Origin: Ehretia macrophylla
Taxonomy: Eukaryota > Streptophyta > Magnoliopsida > Boraginales > Ehretiaceae
Assembly: GCA_037974665.1 (NCBI GenBank)
Contig: CM075771.1
Span: 4,526,881 to 4,590,880 of the forward strand
Direction of reading: 5' to 3'
Length of the DNA: 64,000 bases
Shown here: piece by piece, positions 34,549-47,049 of the stretch
Numbering within the stretch: position 1 is the stretch's first letter
Layout of the letters: each line of letters starts with the position of its first letter
Notes under the pieces: model-generated
What the model was told of the DNA's origin: nothing
Databases searched by the model: none
Seen by the model: the letters and a program-made list of their open reading frames with translations, nothing else
Program-made: the position numbers and the translations under genes

Positions 34549-37024
34549 TGTGATACCCCGAACCTGGCATGTATTCAATAGCATTTAAAGTTCATTTAAA
34601 TTGCATTTTATTGACCTTTCACCTTCTTTGACCAAACTAGTTGACTTTTCATCTACATTGACCAACTAGGACAAGGTGGGAATTTTTGAAATGTTTAATA
34701 AAAGGCAAACTTGCGATTAGAAATAAAAAAATGCAATGTTAAGTTAGTCAAATTTTGGGTCAACTTTGGAATTAAATCTGAACCAATTGGTGAAGAGTTA
34801 GGTAGCAAATTATATATGGTTGGAAAGCTCTATGAGTCTAGTTTCTGAGGCTTCAAACCGTTCGTGAATTGGAGTTTTCTAGAAGAAGTTATGGCCGTTT
34901 TTGTAAGGTCGCGCATAGCTGTTTTGGTTTAGCGGGTTGACCGAATTTTGAGCTTTGACTTCTTGTCAATTTTTTTTTTTTCTAAATAAGCAGAATGCAC
35001 ACGAAAAAAAACAGAGAAAAAAAGGCTTGAAACCATGAGGAAAAGAAGGAGAAAAAAAAAGAAAATCTCAACTTCAAATCTTCGATTCTTCACGTGGGCT
35101 TGTGCGGGGTGGTTTCCGAGGCACTCTACGAGGTTTTCCTAGCGTCTAGGAGCGTCTAAGGTGAGGGTTTCATCGTTATTTGCGCATTTGAAATATTTGT
35201 ATCTAAACTTTGATTTTTGGATTTTATGCGTAGATTGTTGTTTTAATCATTTTGTTGCTTAAAGAATGTTCCTTGTTGATTGTAGAACATGTATTTATAG
35301 CTTTTTAACATTTTTTGTGGTTAAATATTGGAATTGAAATATAAAATGTGTGATGAATAGTAAATTGTGAATAGTAGACCCCCGTTTCGATAACGTTGCT
35401 CCGTTACGCGTTCTGTTGATGTAGGAAGATGCTAGATATGCTAGAATGCCTAAATGTGTGGTTTAATTGGAATGTGTAATGGAAAAACAGAGAAAAACGG
35501 CTTAGTGAAAGTCGGAGTCGTGTAGGTCGAGTTTGGCGTTTTCTTGTTTTGCGTGTTGGCATTGTTTCGGGAGGCCATGGAAGCACTTTTGGTGCGATTA
35601 TGGCATTGGTTGGGTGTTTGGTTGGTATAGTTGTAGTTCAAACGAGCAAAGGGAGAAATCGGGGCTTTGCGCGAATTCTAGGGTAAAGTAGGGTTTCGGG
35701 GTCCTTGGACGTGCCTTATGGTGACCTAGGAGGATTGGCGAAGTCGGTTTCCAGAACTCGTGGCTCGTTTGGAAATGGTAGTGTTTTGATAGTTGGGGCC
35801 GATTTGTGATTTTTCTTGTTATCTTGATATTATGCCTATAGAATGCTTAGGGTTGCTTGATATACTTGTTTAATTGGTGTTATTGTTGCTTATTATTGCT
35901 TGTTATGCTTGTAAAGTTAGTTGAATGCTAGTATTGATTGTGATTGCTTGTTATCTCGTTTGTTGTCACTAGTTTGTATTGTTGTGCTATCGCTCATTTA
36001 TTGCCTTGTATCGAGTCTTGCATTGCATAGTGTCAGCACGTGAGTGATGGGCCTCTCTGGGTAGCCTCGGGTTGCCAGTGTTGGTTGCTCTAGCTCCGTA
36101 GCTATTCCCTCTTCTCGCTTGGGCTGCCTCCCAGGGAGATTTGGGTCGTAGATTGATGGATACTTCCGGGGTATTCCAAACTGGTGTTATAAGGTGGATG
36201 CGCGCTTATTGTCATCGTTGTCAACATCAAGCTCGAGATTGATTTATCGCTCGTGAAATGGTATATTGCTCGTATGAGTGAACCATAGCCTTCAAAGTGT
36301 GGTATAGCTTTGAATGGTTGTGTTAATGCTTTAAGTAACTGCTTATTGTATTGATTATTTGTTTTGATTGCTTATTTATCAGTTATATTGCTTAACTGTC
36401 TTATTTGCATTGCACGACTTTCTCTCTCTCCAATTCGATATCTGTCTCGCCCTCACTGAGTATACGTGTTGTGTATACTCACTCCTCACCACCACATTTC
36501 AGGAAATGCCATGTTAGCTGGAAAGTTCGTGATTTCGTGAAAGTCCGTGCTTGAAGAGTTGTCCTGCGTGCCTATGTGACTTGAGTTGTCAAAGTTGTAA
36601 AGTTGTATGCTTTTATGTATTATATGTATTTAATGTTAAAGGGGATGTAATTTAAGTTTCACTAGATTATGTATTTAGTTAATGTAGCTTAACTTCAATG
36701 TATATTTGTAATGACAAAGGAAAAGAGATAGAAAGGTATGATAGTCTAGCTTATGATATAGGTTGGTGTAGTTTAATTGCTAAGCTTGAATGTATATTTA
36801 CTTGTATTTTGCTTGTTGTGAACCAAGGATCGGATGGCCTTGAGGTGGTTGAATGTTTGGACATGGTATTGGTCCACTTATATGCTGTCGCAGGTTTTAC
36901 TTTTCGCCTAGAAACAGGGGAGACTCCGTCCGTTTTCCCTGAAAATTTATGCCCGGGTTTGCTTTGGGTTGTGTTTAGATCGATTGATAGAACTCCCGGT
37001 CTCGAGAGGGATCGGGGTATTACA
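34549..37024 (+). repeat. 3' LTR of the non-autonomous element
   Basis: 2476 bp, partner of the 5' LTR. An open frame of 116-128 codons is found near the 3' end of both LTRs (32457 and 36698), but it has no recognisable domain and is probably chance. Confidence 0.88.
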
Positions 37025-37233
37025 ACTGTGCTCTGCGTAACTCCTTAAGGATCAAAAGTTATGGGCACCGGAGTGACGGAGACCTGGTCACAAGCCCTAC
37101 GCCCTCGGTTTGCGGGCCCAGCCTCTACGTGAAGCGAAGTTGTGTTGCCCAAGGTGTCGCGGGATTCGATAATAGAAATGTGGTGGATAAAGTATCCTTG
37201 CAACCCAAGCCGGAGCAAAAAAAATGGAAAAGG

Positions 37234-37290
37234 GGGGTGCAACACGAGGACTTCCATGGGGGTAACCCATCCTAGTACTACTCTCGCCCA
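37234..37290 (-). pseudogene. 5S rRNA copy 46 (type B), truncated
   Basis: Only the last 57 bp of the gene remain. At ctcgccca it joins the spacer motif aactcgctgccccc, removing the rest of the gene, its promoter and most of a spacer. The next copy starts 314 bp further on. The junction lies close to that of copy 28. Confidence 0.9.
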
Positions 37291-37547
37291 AACTCGCTGC
37301 CCCCTTCGTAGAGCTGTCGGAGAGCTTTGCAACTGTATGCTGTGCGCCGCGTAACTCCTTACGGATCAAAATTTATGGGCATCGGAGCGACGGAGACATA
37401 GTCACAAGCCCTACGCCCTCGGTTTACGGGCCCAGCCTACACGTGAAGCGAAGTTGTCTTGCCCAAGATGCCGCGGGATTCGATAATAGAAATGTGGTGG
37501 ATAAAGTATCTTGGCAACCCAAACCGGAGCAAAAAAAATTGAAAAGG

Positions 37548-37666
37548 GGGGTGCAACACGAGGACCTCCGAGGGGGTCACCCATCCTAGTACTACTCTCG
37601 CCCAAGCACGCTTAACTTCAGAGTTCTGATGGGATCCGGTGCATTAGTGCTACTATGATTGCACCC
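37548..37666 (-). rRNA. 5S rRNA copy 47 (type B)
   Basis: Full length, about 6 substitutions (gacctccgag, cagag, ctactatg, gattgc). Confidence 0.86.
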
Positions 37667-38211
37667 GTCATGTTGAGGGCACAATTCCTTTATGTGTTAA
37701 CGGTTCACAGTCCCAACCTAGAGAGATGGCCAATTCAAAAGGCCCAATGGGCTTAACGATAACCAATCTGCTTCAACAACGCAGCATCCTAGCAAGACTT
37801 GATATCGAAGCGTTGTAGGGCCCCCTAATGTCCCGCGAGTAAGGTTGTCGTTCTTTTAACAGCTCACGACATACGATCCGGACGAAAAAACAGGGCAAAA
37901 GAAAAAAAGTAGCCTAAAACTTATTTTGGGCTCGAAAAATGGGCACAGCGAGCAAGCTGGCTGCCCCCATCGTAGAGCTCTCAGAGAGCTTTGCAACGGT
38001 ATTTTCTGCGCCGCGTAACTCCTTACGGATCAAACGTTATGGGCACCGGAGCAACGAAGACCTGGTCACAAGCCCAACGCCCTCGGTTTGTAGGCCTAGC
38101 CTCTACGTGAAGCGAAGTTGTCTTGCCCAAGGTGCCGTGCGATTCGATAATAGAAATGTGGTGGATAAAGTATCTTGGCAACCCAAACCGGAGCAAAAAA
38201 AATTGAAAAGG

Positions 38212-38330
38212 GGGGTGCAACACGAGGACTTCCAAGGGGGTCACCCATCCTAGTACTACTCTCGCCCAAGCACGCTTAACTTCGGAGTTCTGATGGGATT
38301 CGGTGCATTTGTGCTGGTATGATCGCACCC
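38212..38330 (-). rRNA. 5S rRNA copy 48 (type B), well preserved
   Basis: Full length, about 3 substitutions (ccaagg, gattcgg, catttg). Confidence 0.89.
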
Positions 38331-38888
38331 GTCATGTTGAGAGCACAATTCTTTTATGTGTTAACGGTTCATAGTCCCAGCCTAGAGAGATGGCCAATCC
38401 AAAAGGCCCAATGGGCTTAACGATAACCAATCTGCTTCAACAACGCAGCGTCCTAGCAAGACATGATATCGACGCGTTGTAGGGCCCCCTAATGTCCCAC
38501 GAGTAAGGTTGTCGTCCTTTTAACAGCTCACGATGTACGATCTGGGATTAAAAAACAGAGCAGAAGAAGAAAAGTGGCCTGAAACTGATGAAAACGTTCG
38601 ATTTTGGGCTCCAAAAATGGGCACAGCAAGCTAGCTGGCAGCCCCCGCCATAGAGCTCTCAGAGAGCTTTGCAACGGTATGTTGTGCGCCGCGTAACTCC
38701 TTACGGATCAAAAGTTATGGGTACCGGAGCGACGGAGACCTGGTCACAAGCCCTACGCCCTCGGTTTGCCGGCCCAGCCTCTACGTGAAGCGAAGTTGTC
38801 TTGCCTAATGTTCCGTGGGATTCGGTAATAAAAATTTGGTGGATAAAGTATCTTGGCAACCCTAACTAGGGCAAAAAAAATTGAAAAG

Positions 38889-39007
38889 GGGGTGCAACAC
38901 GAGGACTTCCCAGGGGGTCATCCATCCTAGTACTACTCTCGCCCAAGCACGCTTAAGTTCATAGTTCTGATGGGATCCGATGCATTAGTGCTGGTATGAT
39001 CACACCC
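38889..39007 (-). rRNA. 5S rRNA copy 49 (type A)
   Basis: Full length, about 6 substitutions (tcatcc, ttaagttc, catagtt, ccgatgc, tcacac). Confidence 0.86.
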
Positions 39008-39565
39008 GTCATGTTGAGGGCACAATTCCTTTATTTGTTAACGGTTCACAGTCCCATCCTAGAGAGATGACCCATTCAAAAGGCCCAATGGGCTTAACGA
39101 CAACCCATTCGCTCCAACAACGCATCATCGTCGCAAGACGTGATATCGACGCATCGTAGGGGCCTCTAATGTCCCGCGAGTAAGGTTGTCGTCCTTTTAA
39201 CAGCTCACAACGTACGATCCGAAACGAAAAAACAGAGCAAAAGAAGAAAAGTGGTCAGAAACCGATGAAAACATTCGATTTTAGGCTCCAAAAAGGGCAT
39301 AGAGAGCAAGCTCGTTGCCTCCTTCGTAGAACTGTCGGAGAGCTTTGCAACGGTATGCTGTGCGCCGCGTAACTCCTTACGGATCAAAAGTTATGAGCAC
39401 CGGAGCGACGTATACCTGGTCACATTCCCTACGACCTCGGTTTATAGGCCCAGCCTCCACGTGAAGCGCAGTATTCTTGCCCAAGAGGCCCTGCGATTCG
39501 ATAATAGAAACGTGGTGGATAAAGTACCTTGTCAACCCAAACCGGAGCAAAAAAAATTGAAAAGG

Positions 39566-39684
39566 GGGGTGCAACACGAGGACTTCCTAGGGGGTCACCC
39601 ATCCTAGTACTACTCTCGCGCAAGCATGCTTAACTTCGAAGTTCTGATGGGATCCGGTGCATTAGTGCTAGTATGATCGCACCT
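39566..39684 (-). rRNA. 5S rRNA copy 50 (type B)
   Basis: Full length, about 6 substitutions (cctagg, cgcgcaag, catgc, cgaag, gctagt, terminal T). The chromovirus LTR begins 360 bp past its 5' end. Confidence 0.86.
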
Positions 39685-40043
39685 GTCATGTTGAGGGCAC
39701 AATTCCTTTATGTGTTAACGGTTTACAGTCCCAGCCTAGAGAGATGGCCAATTCAAAAGGCCCAATAGGCTTAACGATAACCCATCTGCTTCAACAACGC
39801 AGCATCCTAGCAAGACGTGATATAGAGGCATTGTAGGGCCCCCTAATGTCCTGCGAGTAAGGTTGTCGTCCTTTTAACAGCTCACGACCTACGATCCGAG
39901 ATGAAAAAACAGAGCCAATGAAGAAAAGTGGCCTGAAACTGATTAAGACGTTCGATTTTGGGCCCCAAAAAGGGGCACAGCGAGCAAGCTGCAGGCCCCC
40001 GTCGTAGAGCTCGCAGAGAGCTTTGCAACGGTATGTTGTGCAT

Positions 40044-42322
40044 TGTCACGCCCCGACCCGACCCCGCAAAAGGCCAAGCCCGGACCCGACACACGGACTG
40101 AGTCTCCTCCGTACCGCGGACGATCCGAAAACCCTAAAATCATCATAATACTTATGAAAACCATAAAACAATTCAAACAAGCCAACTTTCTTTGAAACAT
40201 ACATTTCTTATTAACCAACTTTGCAACCCAAAAATGATATGCATACTACACAAGTATTTATGCCACTAATCAATTCCATTAGCAGGCATTTCCTTACTAG
40301 TCGCAAGAGTATAAGTTTACAACTTTACATTCTTTCAACTTATACAACATAAGTCCGTAGAGGCCTCAAACTAGAAAATACAAACAAGGCTACAAGCCTC
40401 AAAATTAAGCGACTTCCAAGCAATATACATATCAAGCAAGGCTCGCACAAAAACTGGTAACCAACCACCAGCAAAGCAAAGAAGTGCTATCACGGAAACA
40501 CCTCCACCTGCTCCTCCTCCTCTATTACCTCTATAGGGTCCGCTTCAACTACTCCTGTAAAAATATAGTATAGTGAGGAATGAGCAAAAACTATTGCTCA
40601 ATGAGGGCAATTGGTCTCAAGGACGGAGATGAGAGGAGTATGCAATGCAATTAGCCAAGCAATGCATACAATTATCATTTAAAGATACAAACAAGTCAAT
40701 ATTATAACAAGGCAAGCATTAAAGACTATAAACATTCATTCAAAGAATACGGTACTCTTTCCACGAGCAACTTTCATTCAAGTATTCGATGACGACGCGC
40801 CGGCCCAAACCACCTTATAACACCAGTTTGGAATACCCCGGAAGTATCCATCAACCTACGACCCAAATCTCCCTGGGAGGCAACCCAAGCGAGAAAAGGG
40901 AATAGCAGCGGAGCTAGAGCAACCAACACTGGCAACCCGAGGCTACCCAGAGAGGCCCATCACTCACGCGCGAGACACTATGCAATGCAAGACTCGATAC
41001 AAGGCGATATACGAGCAATTAAGCCACACGTGGGAGAATAACAAAGTAGGTTACTCTCGCACGCAATAGCAACAATTGATAAGCATTTCAATCCAAATCA
41101 ATTCAAACAAGTATTTCAAGCAACCCTAAGCATTATATAGACATAAAAACAAGAAAACAAGCAAAAACACAAATCGGCCCTAACTATCAAAACGCTACCA
41201 TCTCCAAACGAGCCACAGGTTCTGGAAACCGACTTCGCCAATCCTCCTAGGTCACCATAAGGCACGTCTAAAGACCCCGAAACCCTACTTAACCCTAGAA
41301 ACCACGCAAAGTCCCGATTTCCCCCTTTGCTCGTTTGAACTACAACTATATCAACCAAACACCCAACCAACGCCATAATCGCACCAAAAGTGCTTCCATG
41401 GCCTCCCGAAACAATGCCAACACGCAAAACGAGAAAACGCCATACCCGACCTAAACGACGCCGACTTTCCCCAAGGCTTAATTCCTATTTTTTCCATTAC
41501 GCAACCCAAACAAACCATGCATTTAGGCATTCTAGCACACCTAGCACATTTCTACATCAACGAACATCATAACGGAACAACTTCATCGTTCCAAGGGTTT
41601 ACTATTCACAAAACACTATTCAACATCCAAATTAAATTGCAATCTCAACATTTAACCGCAGAAAATGTTAAAAAGCTATAATTACATGTTCCACAATTGC
41701 GAAGGAACATTCTAGAAGCATCAAAACGCTTTAAACAACAATCTACGGATAAAATCTAAAAATTGCAAGGTTGACATACATATCATTTAAATGCGCAAAT
41801 AACATGCTTCCCTCACCTTAGGTACTCCTAGTCGCTAGTAAAACAACGCTAGACATCTCAGAAAGCACCCCGCACGAGCTCACGCGAAGATTGAACGATT
41901 GGAAGTTCACAGGTTTTTTTTTCTCTTTGAAGCTCACGGACTGCTCTCTGATTTTCAGCCTTGTTTTTTTTTTTTTGCTTTGTTTTAGCTTATTAAGTGG
42001 TCTACTTGGTCAAAGGGTCAAAGCCCTTGGTCAAACAACATAAAACTTGGTCAAATGGCCTTATTTCAATGCATTTTAAGCTAAAATAACTATCACCAAT
42101 ATAAAATTCAGCTAGCAACAATTAAAATATAAAATTTAAGTCATCTAAATACTAGTTTCACTATTTGCTGAGGACTAGAAACCGTTCTCTAGCTATCACT
42201 CCCTAAATGCAATGCACGTTGCGATAGCAAGAAAGTAACAATTAATTCTCAAAGAATTTAAGGAAATATAATTTTCAAAATAATAAACAAGGAATTTTCA
42301 CATTCCGGGCTCGGGTATTACA
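40044..42322 (-). repeat. Chromovirus 1 LTR (left; 3' LTR)
   Basis: 2279 bp, from TGTCACGCCCCGACCC to CTCGGGTATTACA on the plus strand. Close to the right LTR and to the LTR at 59236. Simple frames inside it (41116-41427, 41390-41572) are not genes. Confidence 0.92.
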
Positions 42323-42335
42323 CCCTCTCCCCCTT
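42323..42335 (-). other. Chromovirus 1 polypurine tract
   Basis: AAGGGGGAGAGGG on the minus strand directly before the 3' LTR. It overlaps the expected stop codon of pol (TTTTAAGGG). Confidence 0.85.
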
Positions 42336-44723
42336 AAAACAATTGCGTCCACGCAATTCTTACCTGGTCAACAAACAACTCCGGATACTGATCCCGAACT
42401 TGGTCCTCTTTTTCCCAAGTTGCTTCCTCAAACCCATGATGATTCCACATAACCTTTACTAACGGAATACTCTTTCTGCGAAGCTCCTGAACTTTTCAAT
42501 CCACAATTCGAATCGGTTTCTCTTCATAAGATAACTTCTCTTCAATCTGCAAAGGCTCTGGTTCAAGTACATGTGAAGGGTCTGGATGAGACTTCTTCAA
42601 CATAGACACGTGGAACACATCGTGCAGTCTCGACAAGCTCGGAGGCCAAGCTAACCGATAAGCCAAAGGACCTACCTTTTCGGTGATCTCATACGGACCC
42701 ACATACCTGGGACTAAGTTTCCCGCTCTTACCGTGCCGAATCAATCCCTTCCGTGGAGAAATTTTAAGAAACACCCAATCTCCTAAATCAAACTCAAGAT
42801 CCCGACGGTGCTTATCCGCATAACTCTTCTGATGACTCTGAGCTGTAAGCATACGCTGGCGAATAAGGTGAACATTATCTACCATCTTAATCATCTCAGG
42901 TAACACAGTCGGATCAACTGTTCTCATCTCTCCAACCTCTTCCCAATATAATAGGGATCTGCATTTCCGACCATACAACGCCTCGTAGGGAGCCATACCT
43001 ATAGTAGATTGATAACTATTATTGTAGGCGAACTCCGCTTAAGGCAAAAACTTCTCCCAATTCTTCCCAAAGTCTAGCACACATGCTCGAAGCATGTCCT
43101 CCAAGATCCTGATAGTTCTCTTTGACTGGCCATCAGTTTGTGGATGATATGCAGTACTGAAGCTCAACTTAGTTCCCATGGCCTCTTGTAACTTCTGCCA
43201 AAAACGAGATATGAATTTGGGATCTCTATCTGACACTATACTATGTGGCACACCATGCAATTTCACAATATTAGCAATATAAAGCTCAGCTAGCTTATCA
43301 AGGCTATCCTGTTTGTTCACGGGAATAAAATGTGTAACTTTAGTCAAGCGGTCCATAACAACCCAAACAGAATCACACCCACTCGGAGATCTAGGAAGAT
43401 CGGTCACAAGGTCCATTGTTATATGTACCCATTCCATTGCGAAATCGACAACGGCTGTAGAAGTCCGGCTGGCCTCTGATGCTCAACTTTAACCCTCTGA
43501 CAAGTCAAATATCTGGATACATACCCAGCAATCTCCCTCTTCATATTGTTCCACCAGAAGTGTTGTTTCAAATCTCTAAACATTTTTGTACTGCCCGGGT
43601 GAATCGTATATCTCGAATTATGTACCTCGGACATAATCTCATTCTTCAAAGTTGGATCATCAGGAACACATACTCTATCCCTGAATCTGAAGATGCCATC
43701 TGCATGTAATTTAAACTCCGACTCTCCCCCTTTTGATTTTTCTTGGATCTTCAAGATGTGAGGATTAGTCTTCTGAGCCTCTCTGATCTGTGCTAGCAAC
43801 CCTGACTGAATCTGCAAACTAGCAAATCGAATCCCTACCTCAGTAGCTTCTGGCTTCCATGAACAAATTTCTTCCAAAGTCTCCCAATCCTTGATAATTA
43901 AGCTTGCAACAGTAGCCTTTCGGCTCAAAGCATCAGCAAAAACATTTGCCTTACCGGGCACGTAGTTAATAGAACAGTTGTAACCACTCAATAGCTCTAG
44001 CCATCTCCGCTGCCTCATATTCAGATCCTTCTGTGAAAACAAATACTTGAGACTCTTGTGGTCAGTAAATATTTCAAATTTGCAACCCCACAAGTAATGA
44101 CGCCACTTCTTCAAAGCAAACACTACTGCAGCTAACTCAAGATCATGTGTAGGGTAATTCGCTTCATAAGGTTTCAACTTCCTAGAAGCATAGGCAATCA
44201 CCTTACCATTCTGCATTAAAACATAGCCCAAACCTTCTTTAGATGTATCACTGTAGACAACGAAGTTCTCTGTTCCCTCAGGTAAAGCTAATATAGGAGC
44301 TGTAGTTAATCTCTTTTTCAATTCTTGGAAACTGGATTCACATTTGGCATCCCAGTTGTAAGCAACTTTCTTCCGAGTCAACTGGCTTAAAGGCCCAGAA
44401 ATTTTGGAAAAGTCCTTAACAAATCTCCGGTAGTAACCTGCCAATCCAAGAAAACTCCGAATCTCTAACACCGTCTCAGGTCTCTTCTAAGATGAAACAA
44501 CTTCAATCTTAGCTGGGTCTACTGAAATTCCTCGATCTGAAATGATATGGTCTAGAAAAGATATATGATTCAACCAAAACTCGCACTTGCTGAATTTAGC
44601 AAAAAGCTTGTTTTCCTGCAAAGTCTGAAGCACAATCTTCAAGTGTTGCTCGTGTTCAGCCTCGTTCTTCGAATACACTAAAATGTCGTCAATAAAGATC
44701 ACGACAAACTGATCAAGGTAAGG
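42334..44723 (-). pseudogene. Chromovirus 1 pol: RT end, RNase H, integrase, C-terminal domain
   Basis: Continues pol. It keeps the RT active site ([10 protein letters not shown]), the RT connection ([12 protein letters not shown]), RNase H ([36 protein letters not shown]), the integrase zinc finger and core ([28 protein letters not shown]) and part of the C-terminal domain. Lesions against the related copy at 61530: TAG at 44487-44489, a one-base loss near 43430, TAA at 43039-43041, TGA at 42496-42498. One integrase zinc-finger Cys is Tyr (VSRYLTCQ). The intended stop would be TAA at 42334-42336. Not functional. Confidence 0.88.
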
Positions 44724-46247
44724 TCAAAAAACTCTCTGCATAAAGTCCATGAATGCGGCTGGTGCATTCGTCAAACCAAACGGCAAAACAACAAATTCAT
44801 AGTGGCCATATCTAGTCCTGAATGCCGTCTTTGGTATATCGTCACTCCGAATTCTAAGTTGATAGTAACCCTGCCTCAAGTCAAATTTGGAGTAAACACT
44901 CGCACCCTGCAATTGGTCAAACAATTCTTCAATCATCGGCAAGGGGTATTTGTTCTTAATCGTGACTTGATTAAGTCCCCTGTAATCAATGCATAACCGT
45001 AGCGTGCCGTCTTTCTTTCTCACAAACAACACAGGCGCACCCCACGGCGAAGAACTAGGTTGTATAAACCCTTTCTCAAGCAAGTTCTGAAGCTGAATTT
45101 TTAACTCCTGAAGTTCAGCCGATGCCATTCTATAAGGACTCCTAGAAATTGGCGCAGTGCCTGGCACAAGATCAATCACGAACTCAATCTCCCTATCCGG
45201 TGGTAAACCCGGTAATTCCTCGGGAAATACACCAGGGAAGTCTCTAACAATCGGAACCTCATTCATACTCAACTTATCAGTAGGCTGATTGATCAAATAA
45301 GCTAAGTAAGCTTCACAACCCTTATTCAACAACTTAGAAGTCTTGATCGCTGATAAAAGTGGAATTCGGGCAGCCCTGCAATTCCCAACAATCTCCAGTA
45401 CCGGTAGGTCAGGAACCTGAAGATAAACGACCTTTGTTCTACAATCCAACTGAGCATAGTACTTCCCCAACCAGTCCATTCCCAAAATAATTTCAAAGTC
45501 ACGGAATGGCAATATAATTAAATCAGCAAGAAATTTACGGTTCTCAATGCATATATCACAAGATTTGCAAATAGATTCAGTAACAAATTTTGCACCCAAA
45601 TGCGTACTAACTTCAACTTCATGTGGCAATTTATCAATGCAAACATTCACAGATCGTGCACATGCAGGAGTCATAAATGAATGTGTAGCTCCGGGATCAA
45701 ACAAAACTTTAACTGGCTGAGTATTAAGAAGAAAGGTACCTTCCACAATAGCTGTAGTATCGGGTAGCTCCTCTCCATCTAGTGCAAAGACCCTAGCCTG
45801 AACCCTCTGAGCTGGACGTGCACCTGCAGCCCTATTCTGCACACCTTGGCCTCCAGTACGGCCCTGAACATTGTTATACTTAGGGCAATCTCTCACCCTA
45901 TGATCATCACTCCCACAGCCTGTGCATTTACCACTCTTCCTCCAGCAGTTAGCCTTAATATGCCCCGATCGATTACAATAATTACACTGCTGATTTTGCC
46001 TAACTGCAGTGTTTCCTGTAGGTGCTGGGGCTCTGGTAGTAGGAACTGTACCTCCCTGCTGGGGTCTAGTCACAGCTGGCCTAGCCTGAATCTGCTGCTG
46101 TGGCTGATACGGACGTTGCTGAGGAGCCTGTGCAGAAGTCTGATACTGCCTCGGCTGACTCCGGCTGCTCTAGCCCAAATACTGCTTCTTACTCGGCTGA
46201 CTGCTCTCAGCTAACATCTCAGCCTTCCGTTTCTCAAACTTCGAGTC
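44724..46247 (-). pseudogene. Chromovirus 1 gag C-terminus, protease and start of RT
   Basis: Continues Gag beyond the insertion (DSKFEKRKAEM). A TAG at 46170-46172 breaks the frame; after it an open stretch of 449 codons from the Met at 46073 begins. It contains two zinc knuckles (CX2CX4HX4C near residues 30-43 and 50-63), the aspartic protease motif [11 protein letters not shown] near 124-134, where Pro replaces the usual Ser/Thr after the catalytic Asp, and the first RT motifs ([40 protein letters not shown]). It ends at a TGA (44724-44726) just before the RT catalytic FIDD. In this family gag and pol share one long frame, so these stops inactivate it. Confidence 0.88.
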
Positions 46248-47049
46248 TGTCACGCCCCGGGACCAAGACTCGCTGAGGTTAAGGTCGGAGCGTAACGTGT
46301 CAACCAACTTAATACCTATAAGGTCATCGATTAACAACCTAGCATGCATTTTTTTTTTCTTTTCCACAAATATCTTCAAAAGAATGCTCTTGGCATTTGG
46401 CACAAAAAGGCCACAACAACTTGTTTCATAATTACAAGACCTAGCATCCCTGTTTGTACTTCATACGTGGCCAAATACAGACATCTAGACCTCAAAAGAG
46501 TAGTAATCAAACTTAGTATGTAGTAATAGTCCAAAATAATATTACATAACACAAGGCTATTCGAAAGTACATCATCAGTTTATATTAACAAGCTATGCCT
46601 TCTACACAAGCATGGAGATTAACAAAAGCAGAAGTCAGTCTCATCACATAAAGCCTCTTCGCCCTCAACTTGTTCAGTTGGCTCGGCCTCGGTCTCACCT
46701 GTAAGTATTAGAAAGAGGGGTGAGCTAGTCCTGCGTATAGCTCAGTGAGGATGAGAAATGAAGGTTTTCACAAAGGTTTTATCATTTTGAAATCTTCTTT
46801 ATAAAACCGTGCTATGCATATAATCCACATAGTCAAAGCATCAAGTATAACAAATACGGAATAGTCAAAATCTTATTCAAGTAACTCTACACTCCGAGGA
46901 CCTCGAGGGACCCAGCGAGAGTAGAAACCATGTAGTAAAAGGATACAATATCACGAACTTTGTTGGAGATGGTCAATCTCAAGCTTTTCTTGTCAAATCA
47001 TCTTCATCACACCAATTAAGAGTGGCATTTCGAAGGCGACCTGTTACAT

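Larger units (their letters stand above)
30311..37024 (+). mobile_element. Non-autonomous LTR retrotransposon (LARD-like), 6.7 kb
   Basis: Two LTRs of about 2.47 kb start TGTGATACCCCG and end GGGGTATTACA. The 1765-bp interior has a tRNA-Met primer-binding site and a polypurine tract but no gag, protease, reverse transcriptase or integrase. The middle of its LTR and its PPT-proximal end resemble those of the chromovirus at 40044, so it was probably mobilised by that family. Flanks are cctga (left) and actgt (right): only the middle three bases agree, so the target-site duplication is decayed or absent. It sits directly beside the TRIM, in the same 5S unit. Confidence 0.85.
37025..40043 (-). 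repeat. 5S rDNA tandem array, middle segment (copies 46-50)
   Basis: This is the continuation of the same array after the TRIM and the 6.7-kb LTR element. It begins inside a spacer at ctgtgctctgcgtaactcc, exactly where the left segment stops (cggtatgctgt), so the insertions split a single unit. It holds five copies, the first truncated, and ends at the chromovirus LTR. Types run B (truncated), B, B, A, B. Confidence 0.94.

Noticed and set aside
44802-46214. Plus-strand open frames opposite gag-pol (44802, 45846, 43479)
   Set aside because: They are antisense shadows of well-recognised gag and RT coding sequence.
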